Shown here one piece after another: positions 32,699-42,600 of a DNA stretch of 64,000 nt. The position numbers and the translations under genes are program-made. Source of the DNA: Serripes groenlandicus (lineage: Eukaryota; Mollusca; Bivalvia; Cardiida; Cardiidae); NCBI GenBank assembly GCA_031761405.1, contig JASEVX010000007.1:37810734-37874733 (forward strand). The letters run 5' to 3'. The first letter of the stretch is position 1; each line of letters starts with the position of its first letter. The notes under the pieces are model-generated. The model saw nothing but the letters and a program-made list of their open reading frames with translations. It searched no databases and was not told where the DNA came from.

Positions 32699-34529
32699 GG
32701 GTACGCACCTCTCTATGACTATCCCGAGGCCGGAGATTGCAGTAGGGGGCCGCCTGTCATTTTTCAGGGAAGAATGGGGGAGTATCACGGAGGATCGTTG
32801 GATTTTATCCGTGATACAAGAAGGGTATCTAATTCCCTTCGTTTCCCCCCCTCCCATGACAAGCGTGCCCATCGATCTGTCGTCACGCCATCCGACCATG
32901 TCAGAAGTGATTACATCACTTCTGAAAAAGAAAGCCATAGAGAGGGTTCTCAACCCCAATTCTCGGGGTTTCTACAGCCGTCTTTTTCTCGTTCCGAAAA
33001 AAGACGGTCGGTGGAGACCGGTGATAGATTTGTCAGCCCTGAATCTATTAATACCGGTCGAGAAATTCAAGATGGAGTCGGCCCGCTCCATCAGAATGGC
33101 TATTCGGAAGGACGACTGGGCGGTCTCGTTAGACCTCACAGACGCCTATTACCACATTCCGATCGCTTCCTCGTCGAGGAAATACCTTCGGTTTGTGGTA
33201 AATGGAGAAGTGTACCAATTCAGGGCACTTCCCTTCGGCCTCAAGTCCGCACCTCGAGTATTCACGAAGATTATAAATGCTGTGGGAGCCTTTCTACGAA
33301 TGAACGGGCCCCAGCTTCTTCAATACTTCGACGACTGGCTACTCCACAGAGCAGATCGTTTAATTCTCCTTCACGATCTGTCTCTAGCCTGGCGGACCAT
33401 TCTGCGATTGGGCCTTATTCCCAATACGCAGAAGTCGGACTTAGTTCCGTCAAAGAGGTTTACATTCGTAGGGATGACCTTTCTCACCGACCTAGCGGTG
33501 ATTCGGGTCCCTTCGGACAGAGTCGATTCTCTTTTCCGGAAGATCAGACTCACTCTGGACCAGGCTATGGTAACAGCCCGGTCCATGCTGTCACTTCTGG
33601 GGTCCCTGAGTGCAGCAGCCGACCTAGTCAGTCTAGGCAGGCTCCACATGCGGCCCCTTCAGTATCTTTTTCTGTCCCGGTGGCGTCCGTCTGTGGACTC
33701 ACTGGAACAGGAGATAGCTCTGACGGATTTCTTCAAGTCACACCTTCGGTGGTGGCTGGATCCGTTAATCTATCTACAAGGGGTGCCCTTGATCACATCA
33801 CCTCCGGATCTGTACCTTTTTACAGATGCCAGTACTGTGGGTTGGGGAGCTCATTTAGAACCACAGGGCCTAACAGCCCAGGGCATGTGGACAGCGGAGG
33901 AACGTTGTTTGCACATAAACAACTTAGAATTGAGAGCAGCCCTGCTAGCTCTCAAACAGTTCTCTGCCTCCGTTGCGAACACAACTGTTTTATTGTCGAC
34001 GGACAATACTACTGTTGTGTCCTACATTCGCAGGCAAGGAGGAACGCACTCCCATCTACTCTTTCTGGAGACATGGAAGTTACTCCTTTGGTGCCAAGCG
34101 ACGTCGTTAGTAGTCTTAGTAAAACACGTCCCCGGCCATTTGAATGTCTTAGCGGACAGTCTATCCCGCCAAAACAAAGTTCTTCCGGCGGAATGGACAC
34201 TGAATCAGAGTGTAGTAAACTCTGTATTCATGCGGATCGGGACACCACTGGTGGATCTTTTCGCCACCAGAGTCAACCATCGGCTGCCACTTTATGTGTC
34301 ACCGATGTACGATCCTGCAGCCTGGGCAGTGGACGCACTGACCCTCGATTGGGACCGTCTATTCGGGTATGCGTTTCCCCCGTTCATTCTGGTCCCGATC
34401 GTACTACAAAAGGTTCTTCGTTCTCAACAGTGCAGAATCCTGTTGATAGCGCCATTTTGGCCCCAGAGGTCTTGGTTCAACGACCTCCTGGCCTGCCTGT
34501 CGGCACAACCAGTACGTCTTCCTCTTTAA
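32616..34529 (+). CDS. DIRS reverse transcriptase - RNase H - methyltransferase-like ORF
   Basis: 637 residues. The RT core spans about residues 125-245, with LVPKKDGRWRPVIDLSALN, the catalytic Asp in SLDLTDAYYH (D173), LPFGLKSAP and the YFDD box (237-240). RNase H follows with the expected acidic set: D404 (FTDAS), E438 (NLELRA), D463 (STDNTT) and D514 (LADSLS). Residues about 543-625 (VDLFATRVN...YAFPPF...LLIAPFWPQRSWF) resemble the phage-Dam-like methyltransferase domain that DIRS elements carry, though the catalytic NPPY position reads FPPF. The frame overlaps the gag-like tail by about 80 bp and lies inside the longer recombinase frame. No stops or frameshifts interrupt it. The start codon is uncertain and translation may begin by frameshift from gag. 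Confidence 0.9.
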   Translation: MLNRSSVSRELSRSILPGMVRLLGRSPRGTHLSMTIPRPEIAVGGRLSFFREEWGSITEDRWILSVIQEGYLIPFVSPPPMTSVPIDLSSRHPTMSEVITSLLKKKAIERVLNPNSRGFYSRLFLVPKKDGRWRPVIDLSALNLLIPVEKFKMESARSIRMAIRKDDWAVSLDLTDAYYHIPIASSSRKYLRFVVNGEVYQFRALPFGLKSAPRVFTKIINAVGAFLRMNGPQLLQYFDDWLLHRADRLILLHDLSLAWRTILRLGLIPNTQKSDLVPSKRFTFVGMTFLTDLAVIRVPSDRVDSLFRKIRLTLDQAMVTARSMLSLLGSLSAAADLVSLGRLHMRPLQYLFLSRWRPSVDSLEQEIALTDFFKSHLRWWLDPLIYLQGVPLITSPPDLYLFTDASTVGWGAHLEPQGLTAQGMWTAEERCLHINNLELRAALLALKQFSASVANTTVLLSTDNTTVVSYIRRQGGTHSHLLFLETWKLLLWCQATSLVVLVKHVPGHLNVLADSLSRQNKVLPAEWTLNQSVVNSVFMRIGTPLVDLFATRVNHRLPLYVSPMYDPAAWAVDALTLDWDRLFGYAFPPFILVPIVLQKVLRSQQCRILLIAPFWPQRSWFNDLLACLSAQPVRLPL

Positions 34530-35659
34530 GACGACCTTCTGTTTCAGCAACCGGGGCGGCATCTTCATACCAACCCGGCAATGCTTCATCTTCACGCTTG
34601 GACATTATCAAGCGATCGATCCGAGAGAGAAACTTTTCTCAAAAAGTTGCCTCTCGCATCGCTCAATCCAGAAGACGATCCACTAGAATCGTCTATGATT
34701 CCAAGTGGACAGTCTTCTCAGATTGGTGTCATGCTAGGTCGATCAATCATGAGTGTCCCTCTGTAGCTAGGATTGCCGATTTCTTTCTTTTTCTTTTTGA
34801 AGATAAAGATCTAGCTGTTAGCACAATAAAAGGTTATCGTTCAATGCTTTCGAATACGCTTAAGTTCAAAGGGGGAGAGAGTATTGATGCTAATCCATTT
34901 CTCTCGGAACTTATGCGATCATTCGAACTAGATAAACCCGTTTGTAGGAGTTTAACTCCAAAATGGGATTTATCTTGCGTTCTTTGGTCTCTTACAAAGG
35001 CGCCGTACGAACCTCTGTCTTCTGCTTCGTTAAAATTTTTAACTTACAAAACTGTCTTTCTTCTTGCCTTTGCGACCGCGCGTCGTAGAAGTGAGTTGCA
35101 TGCGCTTTCAGTAGAAACCGGCTTTATCAGATTCAATGAATCTGATGGCTCGTTCACTCTACTTTGTCAGTCAGGTTTTTTAGCCAAGAACCAGTTACCT
35201 TCGGTCCTTTCTAAACCAATCACGGTTCCCAGTCTTTCTGCGAGCTGTGGTCCGTTGGATGCCGACAGACTTCTATGTCCCGTTAGAGCTCTTAAGCTTT
35301 ACCTTAAGAGAGTTAAAGGGACAAGGGGCCGTAGGAAGAGGTTGTTTCTCCCTCTGATAGGATGTAAGGATATATCAGCGGCTTCTATTTCCCGCTGGAT
35401 ATCCTGTACAATTAAATTAGCCTACACTAATCTTTCAGTTCGCGATCTCTCGTTTTTACGGATTCGTCCACATGAAATTAGAGCACTCTCCACTAGTTGG
35501 GCCTTTTCCAACAATGTGCCTTTAGAGGATATTCTTCGTGCCGCGGTATGGAAATCTCAATCGACTTTTTCAAATTTCTACCTGCGATCTATGTCTAAGC
35601 AAACTGAAAATCTTCACTCTCTGGGGCCACTGGTGGCGTCTCAGCGAGTTATATGCTAA
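34530..35659 (+). CDS. DIRS tyrosine recombinase (C-terminal part of a 961-codon open frame)
   Basis: The open frame runs 32774-35659, but its first about 585 codons are the shadow of the RT frame; recognisable protein starts about 34580. An N-terminal helical core-binding region (SRRRSTRIVYDSKWTVFSDW, then FFLFLFEDKDLAVSTIKGYR) precedes the catalytic domain. Numbering over the full frame: R771 in ARRRSELHAL, H900 and R903 in RPHEIRALSTSW, and the nucleophile Y936 in STFSNFYLRS, i.e. a complete R-H-R-Y set. The enzyme would join the circular DNA intermediate to the target. No good ATG lies at the true N-terminus, so expression by frameshift or reinitiation is likely. The stop is TAA at 35657. 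Confidence 0.9.
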
Positions 35660-35842
35660 ATTACATATTAGACACAACAATAAAGTACTTAACGATTGAA
35701 ATTATCAATCCATTCTCCTACTTTCACAGGCTGTTGTGTCTCAGTACTAAGTAAATAAATTAAATAAAAATAACTACAATGTGCTGCATTACCTGTAGGA
35801 CTAGAAGTGTTGGCAGATGCCTCCCGACCGATGCTGAAAAGT

Positions 35843-35938
35843 CATCAGGTAATAAATGACTGGTAATGTATTTTTGACATAAAAATGAAGTTTTTAAAGT
35901 AAAACATATTTTTATTAGAAAATACTTACCAGTCATTT
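35843..35938 (+). repeat. DIRS internal complementary region
   Basis: Positions 35843-35880 are the reverse complement of the left outer end (29769-29806), and 35881-35938 are the reverse complement of the right outer end (about 36121-36178). The join reads TTTTTGACATAAAAATGAAG, so the reverse complement fuses right end to left end as a circle junction would. Confidence 0.85.
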
Positions 35939-35985
35939 CATATTCCCGCCTCCCAACCCCGCGTCGTCAACCAACACTTACTTGA

Positions 35986-36178
35986 AAACTAAAAGTGACA
36001 CGTTGACCTCGTGCACCGGTATTTACCGGTGACCGTGTATATCACACAGGCGTGAGGGATACGCTAGGCGAGTTCTTTTTCTGGATGAATTAAGGGTTAG
36101 GAGATGTATATATCAGGTAATAAATGACTGGTAAGTATTTTCTAATAAAAATATGTTTTACTTTAAAAACTTCATTTT
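35986..36178 (+). repeat. DIRS right inverted terminal repeat
   Basis: Starts AAACTAAAAGTGACACGTTG and follows the complement of the left repeat to GACTGGTAA near 36134. It is followed by a right-specific extension of about 44 bp (GTATTTTCTAATAAAAATAT and on to CTTCATTTT). The extension also occurs, inverted, in the internal complementary region. Confidence 0.85.
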
Positions 36179-36654
36179 GACAATTTCAAGGGCCATAATC
36201 CAGTCTTGCATGGGCCGATCTGGCTGGTTTGCGAAAGGAACAGAGCTCTCATCAATATTTAACTACTATCTAAGTTTGGTGAAGATCAGATAGTAAATGG
36301 AGGCTCTATTGTGTTCACAAGCTGTATTATAGCAATTTTGACAATTTCAAGGGGCCTAATCCAGTCATGCAAGGGCACATCTGAGCGGTTTTCGAAAGGA
36401 ACCAAGCTCTCATCAATATTTAACTACTATCTAAGTTTGGTGAAGATCAGGTAGTAAATGGAGCCTCTATTGTGTTCACAAGCTCTATATTATAGCAATT
36501 TTGACAATTTCAAGGGCCATAATCCAGTCTTGCATGGGCCGATCTGGCTGGTTTGCGAAAGGAACAGAGCTCTCATCAATATTTAACTACTATCTAAGTT
36601 TGGAGTAACTGAGTTCTCATGGATATCTAACTACTGTATAAGTTTGATGGAGAT

Positions 36655-36806
36655 ACAATAAAACAAGAGCACGGCGTACGGCACAGACGCTCGACTGATA
36701 GGGAGAAAAAAAAATAAAAATGAGCTAAACAAAAAACCTTAACCGGACGACGACGCCAGGGTCATGCCAATAGCTCTCGTTTTTTTCAAAAGTCGAGCTA
36801 AAAACT
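36655..36806 (-). mobile_element. Short element family F, copy 2, with inferable empty site
   Basis: On the - strand: TTTTTAGCTCGACTTTTGAA, ACGAGAGC, GCGTCGTCGTCCGGTTAAGG, internal TTTAGCTC, GCGTCTGTGCCGTACGCCG, then TGCTCTTGTTTT. It splits a family E unit: the uninterrupted sequence at 37110-37130 is GAAATACAATCAAAACTGAA, and here ATACAAT is followed by the element and then AAAAACTGAAGAC. Confidence 0.7.
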
Positions 36807-37404
36807 GAAGACTTTATCGCGTTCACAAGCTGTATTATAGCAATTTTGACAATTTCAAGGACCATAATCCAGTCATGCAAGGGCACATCTGGCTGGTTTT
36901 CGAAAGGAACCAAGCTCTCATCAATATTTAACTACTATCTTAGTTTGGTGAAAATTAGATAGTAAATGGAGCCTCTATTGTGTTCACAAGCTCTATTATA
37001 GCAATTTTGACAAATTCAAGAGCCATAATCCAGTCTTGCATGGGCGGAAATAGCTGGTTTGCAAAAGAAACCGAGCTCTCATGGATATCTAAATACTGTA
37101 TAAGTTTGATTGAAATACAATCAAAACTGAAGACAGTATTGCGTTCACAAGAAATTGTTTACAGACGCATGGACGCACAGACGACGGACATCACGCCAAG
37201 GCATAAGCTCTTCTGGCCTTTGGCCAGTACAGCTAAAAACACTGAATGTATCACATATATAAACTGTATCACAGTAAGAAATAAATATACAATATTACTG
37301 ACTAATTTTTCCAACAAAATTGTTGCCTCATATGCTACATTTTAAACCCTTCAAATTTTAAAGAATTTCGGTTAAACAATTTTGATATCTAATACAGAAT
37401 GACA

Positions 37405-37540
37405 ATTTACACTTTGACTACTGGAACCGTTTCTGTAAAGCCTGTGCCACCAGCTGAGACCCAGGCCAGTTGACTGACCTCGCCAGCTGACCAGGTTTTA
37501 TAGTATTGGCTTTCCAACTCATCAATTTTATCTAGAATAA
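37405..37540 (+). repeat. Dispersed repeat, related to 22160-22310
   Basis: Diverged second copy of the segment at 22160. The following 600 bp (37540-38150) are AT-rich, and I see no gene or known repeat in them. Confidence 0.4.
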
Positions 37541-38153
37541 AATTGGCTAAGGGTTACAAGTTGTATTCTTTCTGCAGATTTTCTGGTTTTGGGAGAAAAT
37601 TATAAGCAAGTAATGGAATACACTTGATATAGGAGATATCACCGAATTTAACACGTAAATTAAGGGATAGCAGTAACATATACAAATCAAAATTAGAAAT
37701 GAATACAAACAACAGAAATAACATCAGGCGCATACTTTTACATGCTGATTAAACAAAACCATCAAGTTTAATGACCATCTCTGTATAACTTTTGAAGATT
37801 AATGCAAAACAAAAACATCATATAGACAGACGCACGGACAGGAGTGAATCTAAATGCTCCAACGTAAATTGGGGCATTAAAGCAAGGCATCTTGATTAGA
37901 CCTAAAATATAAAACAGATTGTTTAATGATTGTTTATAAAAATGATTTTCATTGGCAGATAATATGAGCGGCACTCTCAGAGAACCAACTGTGAAGCCTT
38001 TGAGACTAGTGTAGACAGAGATAAGCCAGTGGATCCCCACAGTCTGATCTGTCTTTGCAATTGTCCCCAATAAGGCATTACAGTTGAATGTTTCAAAATT
38101 AGTTTGTAAGTTCATTTAGGACCTTTAGCATTGATGCACATTTAGGTGTTTTG

Positions 38154-38368
38154 TTAAACCCTTTCCCACATACAGTCGCTTTCTTACGCCTTTGCAGCAG
38201 ACAAATTTTGAAAACCTTGTGGTAAAAGGGGAAATTACTCATAAAGACCAATTTCCCCTTTTGCCACAATTGTTCCAACTATTTTCAATATTTAAACGTT
38301 CATTCATAGAGATTTTAACTAATTTGTGTAGATATTTTCAAAGTGGTCATAGTGTGGGAAAGGGTTCC
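38154..38368. mobile_element. MITE copy
   Basis: TTAAACCCTTTCCCACATAC at the left and AGTGTGGGAAAGGGTT at the right, with GGGAAATTACTCATAAAGAC and the complementary half at the centre. A second, decayed copy follows at 38585-38765. Confidence 0.6.
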
Positions 38369-38786
38369 TAGGTGTTATCATTATTTAAGGTTTGTGTTCA
38401 TGGAGCACTGCTGCATATAAGGAATGGTTCTACAAATGGAGCATGGACACACAGAACAAAAGTATATAGTGTGAATACATTTGTCCAAATCATATTGCTT
38501 CAACACAGATTTAACTGGAAATGTGTATACAAGTAAAGGATGCTGAGACAGAATTCTTGATTGCAATTGACAGTACTTGTGAAACCTTCCCCACACACAA
38601 CAAATCTGCAGCAATCATTTATACCAAAACTTAGACAATTTCTATAAATGAGAGTAAAATTGAGAACATTGGGGCAAAATAGGATATTACTCATTTTGAG
38701 CAATTTCTCCTTTTGCCTCAATGTTTTCTAAACTTGTCTAATGCGTCTGCATGTTTGAAAGGTTTCATTTTAGTATGTAAAAAGCC

Positions 38787-38956
38787 TTCTTTTATTGGGG
38801 TTTTACGCCATTTTCAACATTATTTCAGTTATATCACAGCAACAGTTCACTTATTCATGATCCCTGGGTAAACAAATCAGTACTAGATAATGTGCCTTGC
38901 CCAAGGACACCATGCCGTTACTGGGGATCGAACCAAACAGCCTTGTAACCTCAGGG
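38787..38956 (-). mobile_element. tRNA-derived SINE (second family), reverse orientation
   Basis: The + strand reads TTTTATTGGGGTTTTACGCC, ATCCCTGGGTAAACAAATC, GCCTTGCCCAAGG and GGGGATCGAACC (inverted B box). It is the same family as 11729, 18229 and 22902; the inner tRNA-like head is truncated. Confidence 0.65.
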
Positions 38957-39185
38957 GTAAGTGTAAGCTCCTTATTACAGCCCTATCCACCTTATATCAC
39001 TATTAAAACAGAGTAATATATTGGGGGTTTATTCCCGATTGTCCCACTTTTTTTTCTATAAAATCGATGAAGGACAGTCGGGGAACAAAACCATAGTAAG
39101 GTGTCGGCTAATCCCTGCCTGGGACGAAGATATCACAACCGCTTGCATTTGTCTAGATAACAGCCTTTCTTTTTCTTGGAATGTT

Positions 39186-39414
39186 TTAACCCTTTCCCTC
39201 ATATAGACGCTTTCTGACGTCTCTGCAGCAGACGGATTTTTGAAAACATAGTGACAAAAGAAGAAATTGCACAAAAGTGCAATTTCTCCTTTTGCCACAA
39301 TGTTTTCCACTTTTTGTCATAGGTTATCCATTCAATTATGGAGATTTTCTATGTTTTGACAAAATACGTTCAAAGTCGTCTGCTGCAAAATTGCCATATG
39401 AGGAAAAGGGTTAA
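39186..39414 (+). mobile_element. Full-length TTAA-flanked MITE (229 bp)
   Basis: TTAA at 39186 and 39411; left arm CCCTTTCCCTCATATAGACG, right arm ending ATATGAGGAAAAGGG, centre GAAATTGCACAAAAGTGCAA. It lies about 125 bp past the kinesin stop codon, so it may be within the 3' untranslated region. Confidence 0.75.
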
Positions 39415-39540
39415 TATGCTTCCAAAAGGAGATCAAGTAATTGGTTAGAAATAAAGTTATTAACATACAAGTACATCTTGTATATATAGTATGTCACTAA
39501 AAGAATAGACAGAAAATAGTAAAAAAGAAATTCAGCTATT

Positions 39541-39675
39541 CTAGCGTTTCCCCTTGGATATATTCTGTTGGGCCTGTACTGGAGCCACCTGTCTGGCATT
39601 CCCACCGAATGCCAAAGTGCTGACGGTCTCCGCATAATTGTACATATCTGGGCTTACATTGACAAATAGACATGC
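39541..39675 (-). CDS. Kinesin exon 13 (last)
   Basis: Acceptor CTTTACAG, phase 0, 44 codons and TAG. Encodes [20 protein letters not shown] and [10 protein letters not shown], the last strand and helix of the motor, plus a short Gln/Lys-rich tail. Confidence 0.9.
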   Translation of the reverse strand, partial: ACLFVNVSPDMYNYAETVSTLAFGGNARQVAPVQAQQNISKGKR

Positions 39676-42600
39676 CTGTAAAGAAATATATACTTATGTT
39701 CATAATATATACTTTAAAGTTAACAAATCAAAACGACTGATTATATTTCATTTGACTCAGATCTTAGCAAAATTAAATAAACTATCTATTATTGAAAGTA
39801 TAGTGATTGATAAGAGTTGAAAACATTTTGACAAAAGGAGTAATTACTCATTATGAGCAGTTTCTCCATTTGCTACCATGTTTTCAAAAAGTTGTCTGCT
39901 GCACATTTGTCAGAAAAAGGGTTAATGCCATGTGCTTTGAAAACACCTGATGAAAAATTTCTCCTTTTGTCAAAATCTGTTCAACTCTATTTAATAATTA
40001 AACTCTATTTAAGGAGATTTTTCAAACATTTTGACAATATGTTGTTTGTGGGAAAGGGTTATAAGCATCTTCTCATGTGAAGGTACAAAATAGTATATTA
40101 TACAGAATTGTTGTATAAGGGTTAAATAATTTACTTTTGCATCTCCACCTAGAGAGGGCTGTAGAATCTGTGTAAGCTTTGAATTGCTATACGGTACATG
40201 TGACTGACTTGATCGGAGGGCAGACAATACCTGAAATACACACATGTTAATGCATTAACCTGGTCCGGTATTCACCAACTGTTCTTAATTAATTAAATAA
40301 ATCATAATAATAGAATTTCAAATTGGCTAAACTGTAAGGCAAAAGCAAAGTTAGGATCAGTTAACTTGTCTTTTGACTATTTTCCATGCACAGTCTTTCA
40401 TATTACCAATTCAAACCCTATGTTGTAGGTACTCAAAGCTATCACATCAATGATCACTGAACATAAGGTTTATGAGTCAAATAATACCCATAATTACAAA
40501 AGAGGAGACACTCTCATCTTCTTGAGCTCCATCTGCTCTAAATTTCAACTGGAGCAGAACGGTAAAACCACACAAAATCAAAAGAGCAATGCTCTAAGAA
40601 ATGTACAACTCTAACCCGTTCCCACATACAGATGCGTTTAGATGCCTCTGTAGCAGACGACTTCTGAAAACATTTTGGCAAAAGGGAGAAATGTTCATAA
40701 TGAGCAATTTCTCCTTTAGCCACAATGTTTTTAACTCATTTCAATAATTAAACTTTCCTTTTTAGAGAGTTTCCATAATTTTGTCTTAGTCTTTTCTAAT
40801 TCATCCGATGCTGATTTGTTGTATAAGGGAAAGAGTTTACATAATTTTTACACTTCTGCTAATAGATTTGTCCGGGCATCTATGCTAAGAATCTAAAAAG
40901 ATAGTACTTAACAGAAATGGATCAGACTGCACTGAAGCACAGGTTGGTGTGTATCTATGTTGATCATAAATGCCTTAATTTTGGTTTTCGCAGAGCTTCA
41001 CTAATTTACAGTTCTCTTGCACTAAGACCTCTGCAGAAGCATCATCAATGCATGAATAATCAGATGGCAGACATCTGACAGCATAATTAGAGACCTTGTT
41101 CTGGATAATTTCTTTCCTGGCTCAAACACTTTGAATGGTTTAACTTTTCAGGATTCTTTTTCAAACAATTGTTATCTCCCCTTTGACTGTAAGCTTAATT
41201 GCTATCTGATTTTTAAACAATGGTGCAATATGAATGTTATGTTTGGCATATTTGCCCTATTTTCAGAATAACATCTATTTATCTTTCTATATAAGCAAAA
41301 CAACCGTGTGTACAAACCTCTCCCAGCGCAGATAATGATTTATTGATAGGTGCTGTCTCAACAAATCTCTGGCCCTCAGCCTCTGTCTTTTCAATATTCT
41401 CCGATCCAGCGAGATCACACAGTGTAAGTGTTCCGTGACTTATAGCCTGTGTGACCTTGTCAAGGCCTTCAACGCGTAACAACACTACATGATCGGAATG
41501 GGAACTGAAAGAAGAAGTCTGATATTGTCACACCAACAAGTGCTAATTTCCTGAATTGCTATATTTGTCAAGCTTGTAACCCACATGCTTCATGCAAAAA
41601 AGAAGCCACCTCGCGTAAATAGTTACCGTCATTTTAGACGAAATCAGACTGGGATGGAACTGGTTTTTCACATACTTTACTTTCACTTTCAAATAAGGTC
41701 ATATGCTGATAATGATCAAATCAATCTTTTCCAGTGCATCCTATACACATTTGTAAACAAGGAATTAAAATTCAATAATATAATATTATATTCAATGCAT
41801 TCTGGTGAAGGTATACACTCATTTTTTACGCAGAAAAAAGGTTTTGTTAGGGAATATTTGTCTGAAGATCATCATGGCCGCATATGTATTTGGTGTAATT
41901 TGACCTCAATATCTTTTCTACCAACATGTGCAAGGGTAGCAAGTTGCTTGGATAGAATCTTGTGTGGAGTACGCATGGACAGATGAAGTACAATGAAAAT
42001 GCCTGGATGTGACTGAAACAGTTACACTGTTGAAAAAGTTTTCACAGGAGCACGATAATCTTCAGATTCAGAAAGAATATTTAAGTATTATAATAAACTC
42101 ACACACTTGCTATTTTTCAAGTATCAAACCCAAGTCCTTGACCGCGACCCAAGGGGCTTGAAACACAATCCAGAAAATGTTTTTGTAAATAATTGCTATA
42201 CAGTTTGGTCACAATAATTCAACTGCAACTTAAGTTATTGTATTTTTACCATTTTTCTTGACCGCATCAGCCCAAATGTTATTCCAAATAAAAAGTCCTT
42301 ATACATATGTATATGTAAACATATGTATGCCATACTTAATAATTTGGTTACATTATGTCAACTGTAATTTAAGATATTGAAAATATTACCGCTTTAGTAT
42401 TTTTAGTAACAGTGACACTGACCTTGACCCCAGGATCCCAAAACCACAATCCCATTCGAGATCTTCATAAATACTTCATATATGCTAAGCTTGGTTGCAT
42501 TATGTTCACTGTTACAAAAATATTGTGTATCATTAGTGAGTTTGAAATGTTCTAAAAATAATCCAGTCAAAATACATGACAGTGTTATTTAACTTGTAGA

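Larger units (their letters stand above)
29769..36178 (+). mobile_element. DIRS-type tyrosine-recombinase retrotransposon, about 6.4 kb
   Basis: Inverted terminal repeats (29769-29932 and 35986-36178) bracket gag-like, RT-RNase H-MT-like and tyrosine recombinase frames. An internal complementary region (35843-35938) carries the complements of both outer ends joined together, the hallmark of DIRS elements, in which it serves as template to complete the ends of a circular intermediate. Such elements integrate through the tyrosine recombinase, not an integrase, and leave no normal target duplication; here the host reads GCAATTTT on the left and GACAATTTCAAGG on the right, matching the uninterrupted family E unit GCAATTTTGACAATTTC with no duplication beyond a few T residues. 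The RT and recombinase frames are open with all key residues; gag seems to carry two frame breaks. Confidence 0.9.
29305..37238 (-). mobile_element. Tandem-repeat element, family E, split by DIRS and by family F
   Basis: One end reads AAAAACAAGAGGCCCCTGAG (reverse: hairpin AGGCCC-TCA-GGGGCCT region then CTTGTTTTT) and the other ...GGCCTTTGGCCAGTACAGCT followed by AAAAAC (reverse: GTTTTTAGCTG). Between them, units of about 160-170 bp repeat CTCTCATCAATATTTAACTA and TAGCAATTTTGACAATTTCA. The DIRS element (29769-36178) and a 152-bp family F element (36655-36806) interrupt it. Confidence 0.65.

Noticed and set aside
32774..34529. N-terminal 585 codons of the 961-codon + frame as protein
   Set aside because: This stretch overlaps the clearly conserved RT-RNase H frame and has Ser/Arg/Pro-rich shadow-frame composition; only the part after about 34580 is recombinase.
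29769..36178. LTR retrotransposon or endogenous retrovirus
   Set aside because: Terminal repeats are inverted, there is no integrase or protease, and a tyrosine recombinase plus internal complementary region are present, so it is DIRS-type and not viral.
37768..38115. 115-codon - strand open frame as a gene
   Set aside because: No domain, AT-rich composition, and no splice or start context; likely chance.
41585..41986. 133-codon + strand open frame in a kinesin intron
   Set aside because: AT-rich, no recognisable domain, and its end overlaps a SINE-like body; opposite to the gene, with no supporting splice or promoter signals.
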